From NCBI GenBank assembly GCA_013388445.1, contig JACADW010000142.1, positions 1 to 35,653 on the forward strand: a stretch of DNA of 35,653 nt, given 5' to 3'. The DNA comes from Acidobacteriota bacterium (GTDB lineage: Bacteria; Acidobacteriota; UBA6911). Below the pieces are notes generated by a model, which saw only the letters and a list, made by a program, of their open reading frames with translations, had not been told where the DNA came from and searched no databases. Of the stretch, positions 15,909 to 23,187 are shown one piece after another; positions within the stretch are counted from its first letter, which is position 1; each line of letters begins with the position of its first letter. The translations under genes were made by a program, and so were the position numbers.

Positions 15909-16103
15909 TCAGATGTTGAGCATCTTCTTGACGCGGGACCGGTCAGCCTTGCTGACCTCGGCAGGGGTCGTCAGTTTGCGCACACGCTTGCGCGACTTTT
16001 TGGTCAGGATGTGTCTCGCATGACTCCGGCGGCGCATCAGCTTCCCGGATCCGGTCGCCTTGAAGCGCTTGGCGGCACTCCTGCTGGTCTTTCTCTTGTT
16101 CAC
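15909..16103 (-). CDS. rpmI: 50S ribosomal protein L35
   Basis: A 64-residue basic ribosomal protein. The pattern [21 protein letters not shown][12 protein letters not shown] is the L35 signature. The start is a GTG at 16103 with AAGGAG 7 bases upstream. It sits between infC and rplT in the universal infC-rpmI-rplT order; the gap from the infC stop is 39 bases. Confidence 0.97.
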   Translation of the reverse strand: MNKRKTSRSAAKRFKATGSGKLMRRRSHARHILTKKSRKRVRKLTTPAEVSKADRSRVKKMLNI

Positions 16104-16142
16104 TCGGCTGCTCCTTTTGGCTCTGCCGCCGGTCCCGGTCGG

Positions 16143-16664
16143 CTACTTTTTCTTGGGCGCCAGGATCGTGACCATCGAAAAGCCCTCCATCCTTGCGGGA
16201 CGTTCGATCTCGGCCACATCCTTGAGTTCCTGGACCAACTTGTCGAGGATCTTCTGCCCGATATCCTGATGTGTCATTTCCCGGCCACGGAAAACCACCG
16301 ACGCCTTGGCTTTGTTCCCCTCCTCGAGGAAGCGGATGATGTGCTTCTTCTTGAATTCGTAGTCATGCTCGTCGGTCCGCGGCCGGAATTTCACTTCCTT
16401 GATGACGACCTGCTTCTGGTGTTTTCGCGCTTCGTGCGCCCGCTTGCTCCGCTGATACTGGAACTTGCCGTAGTTCATGATCCGGCAGACCGGAGGATTT
16501 GCGTCCGGGGCGACCTCGACAAGATCGAGGTTGCGCGCCCGGGCCAGCGCCAGGCCCTCCTCCGGAGCCATGAGACCCAGGTTGCCCGATTCGTCGTCGA
16601 CCACGCGTATCTGCCTCGCCCGGATCTGCTCATTGACGCGAACCCGTACCTGTTTACCTAAGAT
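16143..16664 (-). CDS. infC: Translation initiation factor IF-3 with an ATC start
   Basis: IF-3 binds the 30S subunit and rejects non-standard start codons and mismatched initiator tRNA. The product (173 residues) has the N-domain (VNEQIRARQIRVVDDESGNLG, ARNLDLVEVAPDANPPVCRI) and the C-domain (KEVKFRPRTDEHDYEFKKKH, MTHQDIGQKILDKL). No ATG, GTG or TTG lies at the expected place. A perfect AAGGAGG (complement of 16671-16677) stands 6 bases before an ATC at 16662-16664, giving the family-typical start (I/M)LGKQVRVRVNEQI. IF-3 genes often use AUU, AUC or AUA so that IF-3 represses its own synthesis. A further in-frame start near 16715 would overlap the end of the thrS frame and lacks a ribosome binding site. 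Confidence 0.93.
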   Translation of the reverse strand: MLGKQVRVRVNEQIRARQIRVVDDESGNLGLMAPEEGLALARARNLDLVEVAPDANPPVCRIMNYGKFQYQRSKRAHEARKHQKQVVIKEVKFRPRTDEHDYEFKKKHIIRFLEEGNKAKASVVFRGREMTHQDIGQKILDKLVQELKDVAEIERPARMEGFSMVTILAPKKK

Positions 16665-16711
16665 CGCGAACCTCCTTGTGAACGGGGGCCCGGCCGCGCG
16701 CCGGAGCGGTT

Positions 16712-16903
16712 TCACGGCCTCACGGCTTTCGAATCCGTGTACCCCCGGATTGTGTCGATGAAGCCCTCGATGGACTGGGCTCCCAGATCCCCATCAAACC
16801 GATTGCGCACCGCAACCTGGCCCGACTGCTCCTCCCTGTCCCCTGCAACCAGCATGAAGGGAATCTTGCCTGTCTGGGCCTCGCGGATTTTGTACCCTAT
16901 CTT
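16712..16903 (-). pseudogene. Detached C-terminal end of the thrS reading frame
   Basis: Directly after the thrS TAA (16904-16906) the same frame stays open for 63 codons to a TGA at 16712-16714. It encodes [19 protein letters not shown] followed by [20 protein letters not shown], an excellent match to the last third of the ThrRS anticodon-binding domain. It has no start codon of its own with a ribosome binding site. It is either a broken gene end, is translated by readthrough, or reflects a base error at 16906. Confidence 0.8.
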
Positions 16904-18508
16904 TTAGTTTCTGTCATCCAGTTCTACGCGCATTCCCTCGCCGGAGAGCCGCGAGGCCACGCGCGCAGCATAGGCACGGTGGCGCTCGGAAATCGGGATG
17001 ACGACAGCCTGCACCGGCGCGAGCCAGATCGGAAAAGCGCCCGCGTAATGCTCGATGAGCACGCCCATGAACCTCTCGATGGACCCGAGCAGGGCGCGGT
17101 GCAGCATTACGGGCTGGTGCGCCTGGCCGTCCGGGCCGATGTAGGCCAGCGCAAAACGCTTCGGCAGCGTGAAGTCAAACTGGACGGTGGAGAGCTGCCA
17201 GGGTCGGCCTATCGCATCGATCAGCTTCACGTCGATTTTGGGTCCATAAAAGACCGCCTCCCCTTCCATGCGCTCCCATTGCATCCCTATCGAGCGCATC
17301 GCCCCGATCAGCGCATCCTCGGCCATCCGCCAATCGTCCTCGGTCCCGGCGTAGTTCTTCTTCTTGGACTCGTCCCGCACCGACAGCTCGACCTTGTACT
17401 TGTCGAACCCGAAGGACTTCATGATGAACAGAACCAGGTCAAGCAGGGCCGTGATTTCGTTGTAGACCTGATCGCGCGTGCAGAAGATGTGGGCGTCGTC
17501 CTGGGTGAAACCGCGCACGCGCAGCATCCCGTGGAGCACGCCGCTCTTCTCATATCGGTAGACCGTGCCGAACTCCGCGTAGCGGATCGGAAGATCGCGG
17601 TAACTTCGCATCCTGGACCTGTAGATCTGGATGTGCCCAGGGCAGTTCATCGGTTTGATGACGAATTCCTCGTCCTCGATTTCGAAGACGTACATGTTCT
17701 CGCGGTAGTACTCGTAGTGCCCCGAGGTCCTCCAGAGCGCGTTCCGCGCAATATGGGGCGTTGAGACAAACTCATACCCGCGGCGCAGGAGCTCGTCACG
17801 CAGGAAGTTCTCGATCACCAGACGCACGCGGGCGCCCTTGGGATGCCACAGGATCAGGCCTGGTCCGGATTCCTCCGAAATGCTGAACAGGTCCAGCTCG
17901 CGTCCCAGTCTCCTGTGATCTCGCCTGCGGGCCTCCTCGAGTTGCTCCATGTAGGATCGGAGCTCCTCGGGCGTCAGGAAAGCCGTGCCGTAAATGCGTT
18001 GAAGCCGCTGGTTGCGCTCATCCCCTTTCCAGTGGGACCCCGCAAGGCTCAGAACGCGGAACGAGTCCGGGTCAATCAGCCCTGTTGAATCCACGTGCGG
18101 TCCGGTGCAGAAGTCGACCAGATCGCCGAGCCGATAGCAGGAGAGACGCTCGCCCGCCTTTTCCCGGATCAGTTCGACCTTAAGGTGCTCGCCCTTCTGG
18201 GAGAAGAGGTCGATGGCTTCCTCCTTCGAGACAATTCGCGGCTCGAATCGGAGGTCGCGGGAGAGCAGTTCCCTCATCTTCCGTTCGATCAGAGGCAGAT
18301 CCTCTTCCCCGAAGCTGGCCTCACGCTGAAAGTCGTAGTAGAATCCGTCGCTGACCGCGGGGCCGATGCCGAGATGAGTCTCCGGGTAGAGGCTCGTCAC
18401 GGCGGCAGCCATGAGGTGGGAGGTACTGTGGCGATAGATCTCCAGGGCTTCCCCGGGGTCCGTCACCTCCCCGAGTGTCCCGTCCGCGTATCTTACTCTC
18501 AAAGCCAT
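16904..18508 (-). CDS. thrS: Threonyl-tRNA synthetase, interrupted by an in-frame TAA
   Basis: Charges tRNA-Thr. The frame gives 534 residues before the stop. The ATG at 18508 is preceded by GGAGG about 12-15 bases upstream; a GTG at 18541 is the alternative. Editing-domain motifs RHSTSHLM and CTGPHVDSTG, the catalytic RYAEFGTVYRYEKSGVLHG and FTQDDAHIFC, the zinc-site MNCPGHIQIY and PVMLHRALLGSIERF are all intact. Two things are odd. First, only about 24 residues precede the editing domain, so the usual ~60-residue TGS domain is missing. Second, translation stops within the anticodon-binding domain at VELDDRN-stop, where the family has [13 protein letters not shown]; the following 63 codons continue the family sequence. 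ThrRS is normally essential. It is the first gene of the thrS-infC-rpmI-rplT-pheST operon. Confidence 0.9.
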   Translation of the reverse strand: MALRVRYADGTLGEVTDPGEALEIYRHSTSHLMAAAVTSLYPETHLGIGPAVSDGFYYDFQREASFGEEDLPLIERKMRELLSRDLRFEPRIVSKEEAIDLFSQKGEHLKVELIREKAGERLSCYRLGDLVDFCTGPHVDSTGLIDPDSFRVLSLAGSHWKGDERNQRLQRIYGTAFLTPEELRSYMEQLEEARRRDHRRLGRELDLFSISEESGPGLILWHPKGARVRLVIENFLRDELLRRGYEFVSTPHIARNALWRTSGHYEYYRENMYVFEIEDEEFVIKPMNCPGHIQIYRSRMRSYRDLPIRYAEFGTVYRYEKSGVLHGMLRVRGFTQDDAHIFCTRDQVYNEITALLDLVLFIMKSFGFDKYKVELSVRDESKKKNYAGTEDDWRMAEDALIGAMRSIGMQWERMEGEAVFYGPKIDVKLIDAIGRPWQLSTVQFDFTLPKRFALAYIGPDGQAHQPVMLHRALLGSIERFMGVLIEHYAGAFPIWLAPVQAVVIPISERHRAYAARVASRLSGEGMRVELDDRN

Positions 18509-18645
18509 TGCTGTAAACCGCCCTCCGCCCCTGCCCTGCACCGGTAGAGGTAGAGAATCACTGTTTCTCGGTCAAAATGTAGTCTGGGTGAAGAGAAGCG
18601 ATCCGGCTCTCAAGGTGGACTTCATCGGCTCAACGGGATGAGGCA

Positions 18646-18720
18646 TGGTAGGCGCGAGCGGATTTGAACCGCTGACCCCTTCCGCGTCAAGGAAGTGCTC
18701 TCCCCCTGAGCTACGCGCCT
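18646..18720 (-). tRNA. tRNA-Val (anticodon GAC)
   Basis: The minus strand folds into a complete cloverleaf. The acceptor stem is AGGCGCG with CGCGCCT, then discriminator A and an encoded CCA. The D arm is GCTC-AGGGGGA-GAGC. The anticodon stem CTTCC/GGAAG encloses TTGACGC with anticodon GAC. The T arm contains GGTTCAAATCC. It has its own promoter at 18736-18764 and lies 137 bases upstream of thrS in the same direction. Confidence 0.97.
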
Positions 18721-18735
18721 CGATTTGAAGCAGCA

Positions 18736-18764
18736 AAGCTAGCAAATAACCCTCGGGCTGTCAA
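18736..18764 (-). promoter_or_regulatory. Promoter of tRNA-Val, possibly also feeding thrS
   Basis: On the minus strand a perfect TTGACA (complement of 18759-18764), a 17-base spacer, and TAGCTT (18736-18741) preceded by TGC as an extended -10. The start would fall about 10 bases before the mature tRNA 5' end. No terminator is visible between the tRNA and thrS. Confidence 0.65.
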
Positions 18765-18851
18765 CAGATTGGAATTCTCCAGACCGCGACGCAACAAGTG
18801 TCGCTCCTGCCGCACCTGACGGAATCGTGGGCCCGCGGCCCTGCCAGATCC

Positions 18852-20108
18852 CTATGCCGCCTTCTTCTCGGGCAAGACTCCCTTGGCGAGCAATTCCAGA
18901 GCGCGGTCCAGCTGGACCTTTCGGATCTTCTCACGAAGCTGCCGGTACTTGACCTGGTCTTCCTGAGTGTCGTACATGGTCTGAACGACCAGGTCCTGTT
19001 GGAGGTCGTCATCCGGCACCTCGACGTCGGGCCTGATCCCGGTATGCCGAACCGCCTCATCCTGGATCATTTTCCCCGCCGGTGTATAAACCTTGGCGGT
19101 CGAAAGCACCAGTACGGCTCCGCTCTTAAGCGTGATCCGCTCCTGGATCGAACCCATGCCGAACGACTTCTCTCCTATGATAACAGCCCGCCCGTTGTCC
19201 TTGAGAGCGCCGGCCACTATCTCCGCTGCCGATGCGCTCGATTCGTTGATCAGCAAAACCAGCGGCAGGTCGGTCACGAAGCGGTCGCCGCTGGCGCGGA
19301 CTTCCCGGGTGCGTTCGCCGTTTCGGTTCTGGCAGTAGTAGATAAGTCCTTCGCGGAGAAACAGGTTCGCCACCTCGGCGCCGGTATCCGGATCGCCGTC
19401 CGCGCTGTCGCGCAGATCGAGAATGATCTTCTGTGCTCCGGCGGAGACGAGCGTCTTGAGTTTCAGGCGCACCTGCTCAGCCGCGGAGCCGGCCAGCGAA
19501 GGCACCTCCAGCAGGCCGATTCCTTCGCCGATCATCTGAGACGCCGGCGCAGCCGGGGATTCGGCACGTCGGGTGATCTCGATCTCCAAGGGTTTGGTCC
19601 TGGCGCTTCGGAAGACGGACACTTTCACTTTCGTGCCGGGAGCTCCTCGCAGGAGGCTCTCGGCCTCCAGGATGCTCTTGTCCTCCACCCCCACGCCATC
19701 GATGGCAACCAGGTAATCACCCTGCCGCAACCCCGCAGATTCCGCCGGACCGTCTTTCTGCAGTGACACGATAAACAGCACATCCGCGCGCTTCGAGAGA
19801 ACGAAACCTGGTCCGGCCGTTCCTGCAGCCAGGCGCTTCTGAATGACCTCGAACTGGGCCTTGGTGAAGTAACCGCTGTAGGGGTCCAGCGCCGCCATCA
19901 GACCATGCATCGCCCCTTCCTGAACCTTCGTCATGTCGGGGGCCTCGACGTAATCCTTGTTGATCTTGTTCAAAGCGTCCATGAAAACAGCAAGTTCCTT
20001 GTAAGCCTCGTCTCTGGCCACCACCCGGCCATAGAAGGCCGCCAAAAGACCGTAGGAGACCACAAGCGCCGACAGGAAAAAGACCAGAGCCTTACCCTTT
20101 TGCAGCAT
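18852..20108 (-). CDS. S41-family C-terminal processing peptidase, catalytic Lys replaced
   Basis: Periplasmic CtpA/Tsp-type protease (418 residues from the ATG at 20108, preceded by GGGGGTG). Residues 5-27 form an uncleaved signal anchor (GKALVFFLSALVVSYGLLAAF). The region LDPYSGYFTKAQFE and a PDZ domain at about residues 95-185 (SAGLRQGDYLVAIDGVGVED) match the family. The S41 core includes NESSASAAEIVAGAL with the nucleophile Ser at about residue 293 and KDNGR with the Asp at about 304. In E. coli Tsp the catalytic Lys lies 25 residues after the Ser in TFGKGTVQ; here the same place reads SFGMGSIQ, so Met318 occupies it. Lys314 nearby is a possible substitute. The enzyme may be inactive or altered. 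It is monocistronic with its own promoter. Confidence 0.88.
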   Translation of the reverse strand: MLQKGKALVFFLSALVVSYGLLAAFYGRVVARDEAYKELAVFMDALNKINKDYVEAPDMTKVQEGAMHGLMAALDPYSGYFTKAQFEVIQKRLAAGTAGPGFVLSKRADVLFIVSLQKDGPAESAGLRQGDYLVAIDGVGVEDKSILEAESLLRGAPGTKVKVSVFRSARTKPLEIEITRRAESPAAPASQMIGEGIGLLEVPSLAGSAAEQVRLKLKTLVSAGAQKIILDLRDSADGDPDTGAEVANLFLREGLIYYCQNRNGERTREVRASGDRFVTDLPLVLLINESSASAAEIVAGALKDNGRAVIIGEKSFGMGSIQERITLKSGAVLVLSTAKVYTPAGKMIQDEAVRHTGIRPDVEVPDDDLQQDLVVQTMYDTQEDQVKYRQLREKIRKVQLDRALELLAKGVLPEKKAA

Positions 20109-20132
20109 TTCACCCCCGGGCACGAAAACACA

Positions 20133-20161
20133 ATTATAGACAAAGGCGCGCGCGCAGGCAA
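20133..20161 (-). promoter_or_regulatory. Promoter of the S41 peptidase gene
   Basis: On the minus strand TTGCCT (complement of 20156-20161), a 17-base GC-alternating spacer, and a consensus TATAAT (20133-20138). The predicted start near 20126 leaves a leader of about 18 bases including the GGGGGTG ribosome binding site. Confidence 0.7.
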
Positions 20162-20652
20162 TCGCGAGGGTCCGATGGTCCGATTACCCACGGCAAGACC
20201 TCGTGCTGAAAGGCGAAACGGGCGGCGGCCGTGAGGTCCGCGCCGCATACACCTTTTATCCGCGACCTTCGGTGCCTTGGTTCCAGAACTATTGCGTTTC
20301 TGCCAAGAGATTTCGACTGGACCTCTGAAACCCATGCCGGCTGAAGCCTTGAGAGCTGTTCAAAGCGCCGTCAACTTCCGAGATTCCGACAAAACGAAGT
20401 CTCAATCCACCGCAGCGATACAGAGAACGCCGAGAGCGCAGAGAAGAGCAAGATCAGTTACTCTGCGTCCTCGGCAGCTCTGCGGCGAGTCGTTCCCTGT
20501 TTGGCTGCGGCTCGTCGGCGTTGGGGCACTGACAAGCCGCGGCACCTATCGAAAGAACCAGAGCTTCGAGTCTCTGGCTCTTCATGCGGATTCCGGCTGG
20601 AATGTCGAGACCTCCTTGCGCAGTCCGCCACCTTGTGCTCCAATTTGTCAAG
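20162..20652. other. Gap between the S41 protease promoter and ruvX
   Basis: About 490 bases without a recognisable gene. It contains the palindromic element at about 20410-20487, described separately. Short open frames here have no family resemblance, and I could not identify a convincing ruvX promoter. Confidence 0.4.
20410..20487. repeat. REP-like imperfect palindrome in the gap before ruvX
   Basis: GCCGAGAGCGCAGAG (20429-20443) and CTCTGCGTCCTCGGC (20461-20475) are complementary at 13 of 15 positions around a 17-base loop. A second outer CCGCAG / CTCTGCGG pair extends the arms. The GAACGCCGAGAGCGCAGAG / CTCTGCGTCCTC style resembles intergenic palindromic repeats dispersed in several environmental bacterial genomes. 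Only one copy is seen in this window. Confidence 0.5.
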
Positions 20653-21069
20653 ATGAACCGGGCGCGCATCCTTGCACTGGACTACGGCAAGAAACACGTC
20701 GGGCTGGCCTGCTCCGACGAACTGGGGATAGCGGTCCGGCCCCTTGACGCCCTGAGCAACGTTAGCCGCCGGAGGCTGGTCGATCGCCTGCGCGAGATCG
20801 CGAGCGGGCTCCGGGCAGAACGCATAGTGGTGGGGTTACCCTTTAACATGGACGGGACGCCGGGTGAGGCTGTGCGCGAGGCCGAGGAGTTTGTCCAGAC
20901 CTTGCGGGAGCGGCTAGATCTGCCGATAGCGACTGTGGACGAGAGACTCTCGACTGTGGAGGCAAAGGAGGTGTGTAAATCGATGAGCCCGCGCCAGCGC
21001 AGGAAGTACCGCACAGTGGATTCGCTTGCGGCAGCCCTCATACTCAAGAGGTATCTCGACGAACGATGA
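20653..21069 (+). CDS. ruvX: RuvX/YqgF-family putative pre-16S rRNA nuclease
   Basis: An RNase H-fold protein of 138 residues, proposed to process the 5' end of 16S rRNA or to resolve Holliday junctions. I used the ATG at 20653 (MNRARILALDYGKKHVG), which gives the normal size; the frame is open further upstream. Visible active-site motifs are ALDYG with the first Asp, VVGLPFNMDGTPG, VDERLSTVEA with the Asp/Glu pair, and the final VDSLAAALILKRYL helix with the last Asp. No strong Shine-Dalgarno is visible. The stop overlaps the mltG start (ATGA), so the two are translationally coupled. Confidence 0.92.
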   Translation: MNRARILALDYGKKHVGLACSDELGIAVRPLDALSNVSRRRLVDRLREIASGLRAERIVVGLPFNMDGTPGEAVREAEEFVQTLRERLDLPIATVDERLSTVEAKEVCKSMSPRQRRKYRTVDSLAAALILKRYLDER

Positions 21070-22106
21070 AACTCGTCCGCCTGGCAGCATGGGGAATTCT
21101 CGCTGTCGCTCTCACTCTCGGAGCCATCGCGTGGGCCCTGCATCGGGAGCTGAGCCAGCCATACTGGGGAGCCGCATCGCACGAGGTGTTCCTCGACATC
21201 CCGGCGGGGATGCGCGCCCGTGACATCGCTGTGGCGCTTGCGCATGCGGGCGTCATCAGGACAAGCCTGGTCTTTGAAGCCTATGTACGGTGGAGCCGCC
21301 TGCACACGGAATTGAAAGCCGGGGAATACCGCTTCACCGCGCCTGCCAGCCCTCGCGAGATTGCGGCACGCATGGTCCGGGGAGAGGTCTTTCACGTCAC
21401 CGTGACCATCCCGGAAGGCCTGACTGCCAGGGAAACAGTCTCCCTGCTGGCGCATGCGGGAATAGGAGATACGCCAAGCCTCGAGCGGGCCGTTCATCAG
21501 TCCGCGCTCGTCCGTGACCTCGACCCGGATGCTCGGTCGCTGGAGGGTTACCTTTTCCCCGACACGTATCGCTTTCCTCGACAGGAAGATCCGGACAGGG
21601 TCATCGCCACGCTCGTCAAACGCTTCCGTGAGATCTATTCCCAGCTGGCCGCCTCCCACCCTGTCAGTACGGCACTGTCTGTGCACAGAGTCGTCACCCT
21701 CGCGTCGATTGTCGAGAAGGAAGCGAAGCTTGCTGCAGAACGTCCTGTCATAGCCTCCGTGCTGTTCAACCGGCTGGAACGCGGAATCCCGCTGGCAGCC
21801 GATCCCACTATTATTTATGCTCTCAAACAGGCGGGAGCTTTCGATGGGAACCTCCGCAAGCGCGACTTGGAGTTGGGTTCGCCTTACAACACGTATCTCC
21901 GCGCGGGCCTGCCGCCGGGTCCCATCGCCAATCCCGGGGAGGACTCCCTGCGTGCGGCCCTGGTGCCTGCCCGCACCGATTACCTCTACTATGTGTCGCG
22001 AAACGATGGCTCACACGAGTTCTCCAGGGATTATCAGTCCCATGCGAGGGCCGTTGCGCGGTTTCAGCCCAGGATCGATGGCCGCCGCACTCATCAGGAA
22101 GAATGA
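21066..22106 (+). CDS. mltG: Endolytic peptidoglycan transglycosylase MltG
   Basis: Inner-membrane lytic transglycosylase that cuts nascent glycan strands and limits their length (346 residues). One membrane anchor lies at about residues 5-26. A LysM-like region follows (VFLDIPAGMRARDIAVALAHAGVI). The catalytic domain contains EGLTARETVSLL, LEGYLFPDTYRFP, and ASIVEKEAKLAAERP with the catalytic Glu at about residue 217 (E. coli Glu218). DPTIIYAL and SPYNTYLRAGLPPGPIANPG complete the YceG signature. It overlaps ruvX by 4 bases; ruvX-mltG neighbours are common. Confidence 0.95.
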   Translation: MKLVRLAAWGILAVALTLGAIAWALHRELSQPYWGAASHEVFLDIPAGMRARDIAVALAHAGVIRTSLVFEAYVRWSRLHTELKAGEYRFTAPASPREIAARMVRGEVFHVTVTIPEGLTARETVSLLAHAGIGDTPSLERAVHQSALVRDLDPDARSLEGYLFPDTYRFPRQEDPDRVIATLVKRFREIYSQLAASHPVSTALSVHRVVTLASIVEKEAKLAAERPVIASVLFNRLERGIPLAADPTIIYALKQAGAFDGNLRKRDLELGSPYNTYLRAGLPPGPIANPGEDSLRAALVPARTDYLYYVSRNDGSHEFSRDYQSHARAVARFQPRIDGRRTHQEE

Positions 22107-22594
22107 CGGGTGGAAGGAACGAACCTGCACTCCCATGGCCGCGGCAAGGTCGGGGGCCGGCAGGCGAAATCGATCCAGGACTCCCTTTTCCTGCCGCCCG
22201 TATTTCCGGAGACGGATCCGGAACGTCTCGGGAACAGGGTCCCTGGCGCCGGTTTCAGCCGCATGCCGACGGCATCCCCGAGTCTGCTGCAGCCCATCCA
22301 GCGCTCCCGCTGTCGATTGACAGGCCGGCGGGGCGATGATAGGATTCAAGCCGTGGCTCCGAAACGCGTCATTTCTCAGCATCTTGGTGCCTTCATGAAG
22401 GTCGGTAGGAGGCATTCTGTTACCCGCTGCGGTGCGCTGCGATCCAGGCTGTTAGGGGAAGCTATCCGGCCACTGCGGGCGGGTGTAAAAACGAATCCTA
22501 GTTCTCAGATCGCCGCGCGGTGAAGCGCGGCTCCTGATTGGGGCGCGAGGCGTGCGGAGATTTGAAGGGGCGAAGCACCCTGGCCAGGTGATTC
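22107..22594. other. Gap between mltG and the next operon
   Basis: About 490 bases. Frames here (for example 22110-22523 plus and 22011-22415 minus) resemble nothing I recognise. The region contains the promoter at 22317-22345 and, downstream of it, a perfect hairpin GCCGCGC-GGTGAA-GCGCGGC (22512-22531), a palindrome CCTTCATGAAGG, and the AGGTGA ribosome binding site of the next gene. It could be a long 5' leader or a separate small RNA. Confidence 0.45.
22317..22345 (+). promoter_or_regulatory. Extended -10 sigma70-type promoter in the gap after mltG
   Basis: TTGACA at 22317-22322, a 17-base spacer, and TAGGAT at 22340-22345 preceded by TGA. The predicted start is near 22352, about 240 bases upstream of the first ATG of the following operon. 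Confidence 0.6.
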
Positions 22595-23167
22595 ATGCTG
22601 CGTTTTGCTTTCGCGATTCTCGCCATCCTGGGAGCGTCAGCCTGGGGTCAGACTCCAAAACCGTCGCATCCTGATCCGCTCAAGTTCGTTTACAAGTACG
22701 ACATCGTCTTTAATGTGGTCCGCAGCGTCTTTGTAGACATGGGATTCAGCATCGAGCTGGAAGATCGCAAAGGCGGCCGGCTTGTAGGCAGACCGTACGA
22801 GTTCATCTCCGGATCCCTCACATCCTCCGAGGTCGACAAGGTCGCGATAAAAAGGGACACCATAACAGGCGACTGGATCCGCGCGCGCTACATTCCGGAA
22901 GCGCTGATCGAGATCATCACGCCGACGGAAACGATGGTCACGATACGCACCCGCTTCGAAGGTCTCAACCGCGACATCGACGGCACGGAGAAGTGGATGG
23001 CTCTCGAATCGCTGGGTGCGATCGAGAGGCGAATTCTCGGCAGGATAAGCATGACACTTCTGGGAAATGAATTGCAGTATGAGAACAAAAAGGGGTTCTG
23101 GGACAAGGAGCCTGCTTCACCTGATCCCAGGAAATCCCGGTCTTACCCTACACGTCCGCCTCTCTGA
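22595..23167 (+). CDS. Secreted protein of unknown function
   Basis: A 190-residue protein with a clear signal peptide (residues 1-18, MLRFAFAILAILGASAWG). The mature part has alternating strands and helices (KYDIVFNVVRSVFVDMGFSI, then VTIRTRFEGLNRDI) and ends in a Pro/Arg/Ser-rich tail. The pattern of a short lipoprotein-like alpha/beta domain with 'VF..V...F...GFSI...D...G.L.G' resembles small periplasmic domains that measure change between two states, but I do not recognise a family. The ATG has AGGTGA 4 bases upstream. It is first in a four-gene set with 5-21-base gaps, suggesting a role with the ABC exporters. Confidence 0.72.
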   Translation: MLRFAFAILAILGASAWGQTPKPSHPDPLKFVYKYDIVFNVVRSVFVDMGFSIELEDRKGGRLVGRPYEFISGSLTSSEVDKVAIKRDTITGDWIRARYIPEALIEIITPTETMVTIRTRFEGLNRDIDGTEKWMALESLGAIERRILGRISMTLLGNELQYENKKGFWDKEPASPDPRKSRSYPTRPPL

Positions 23168-23187
23168 GTCGTTTTCCGGAACCTGAA

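Noticed and set aside
18540-18580. TTGACC with 17-base spacing upstream of thrS as its own promoter
   Set aside because: The matching -10 (TACCTC) is too poor to call, although the dyad in the spacer is worth remembering.
22110-22523. Possible small gene after mltG
   Set aside because: No ribosome binding site, no recognisable family, and the frame runs through a promoter and hairpins.
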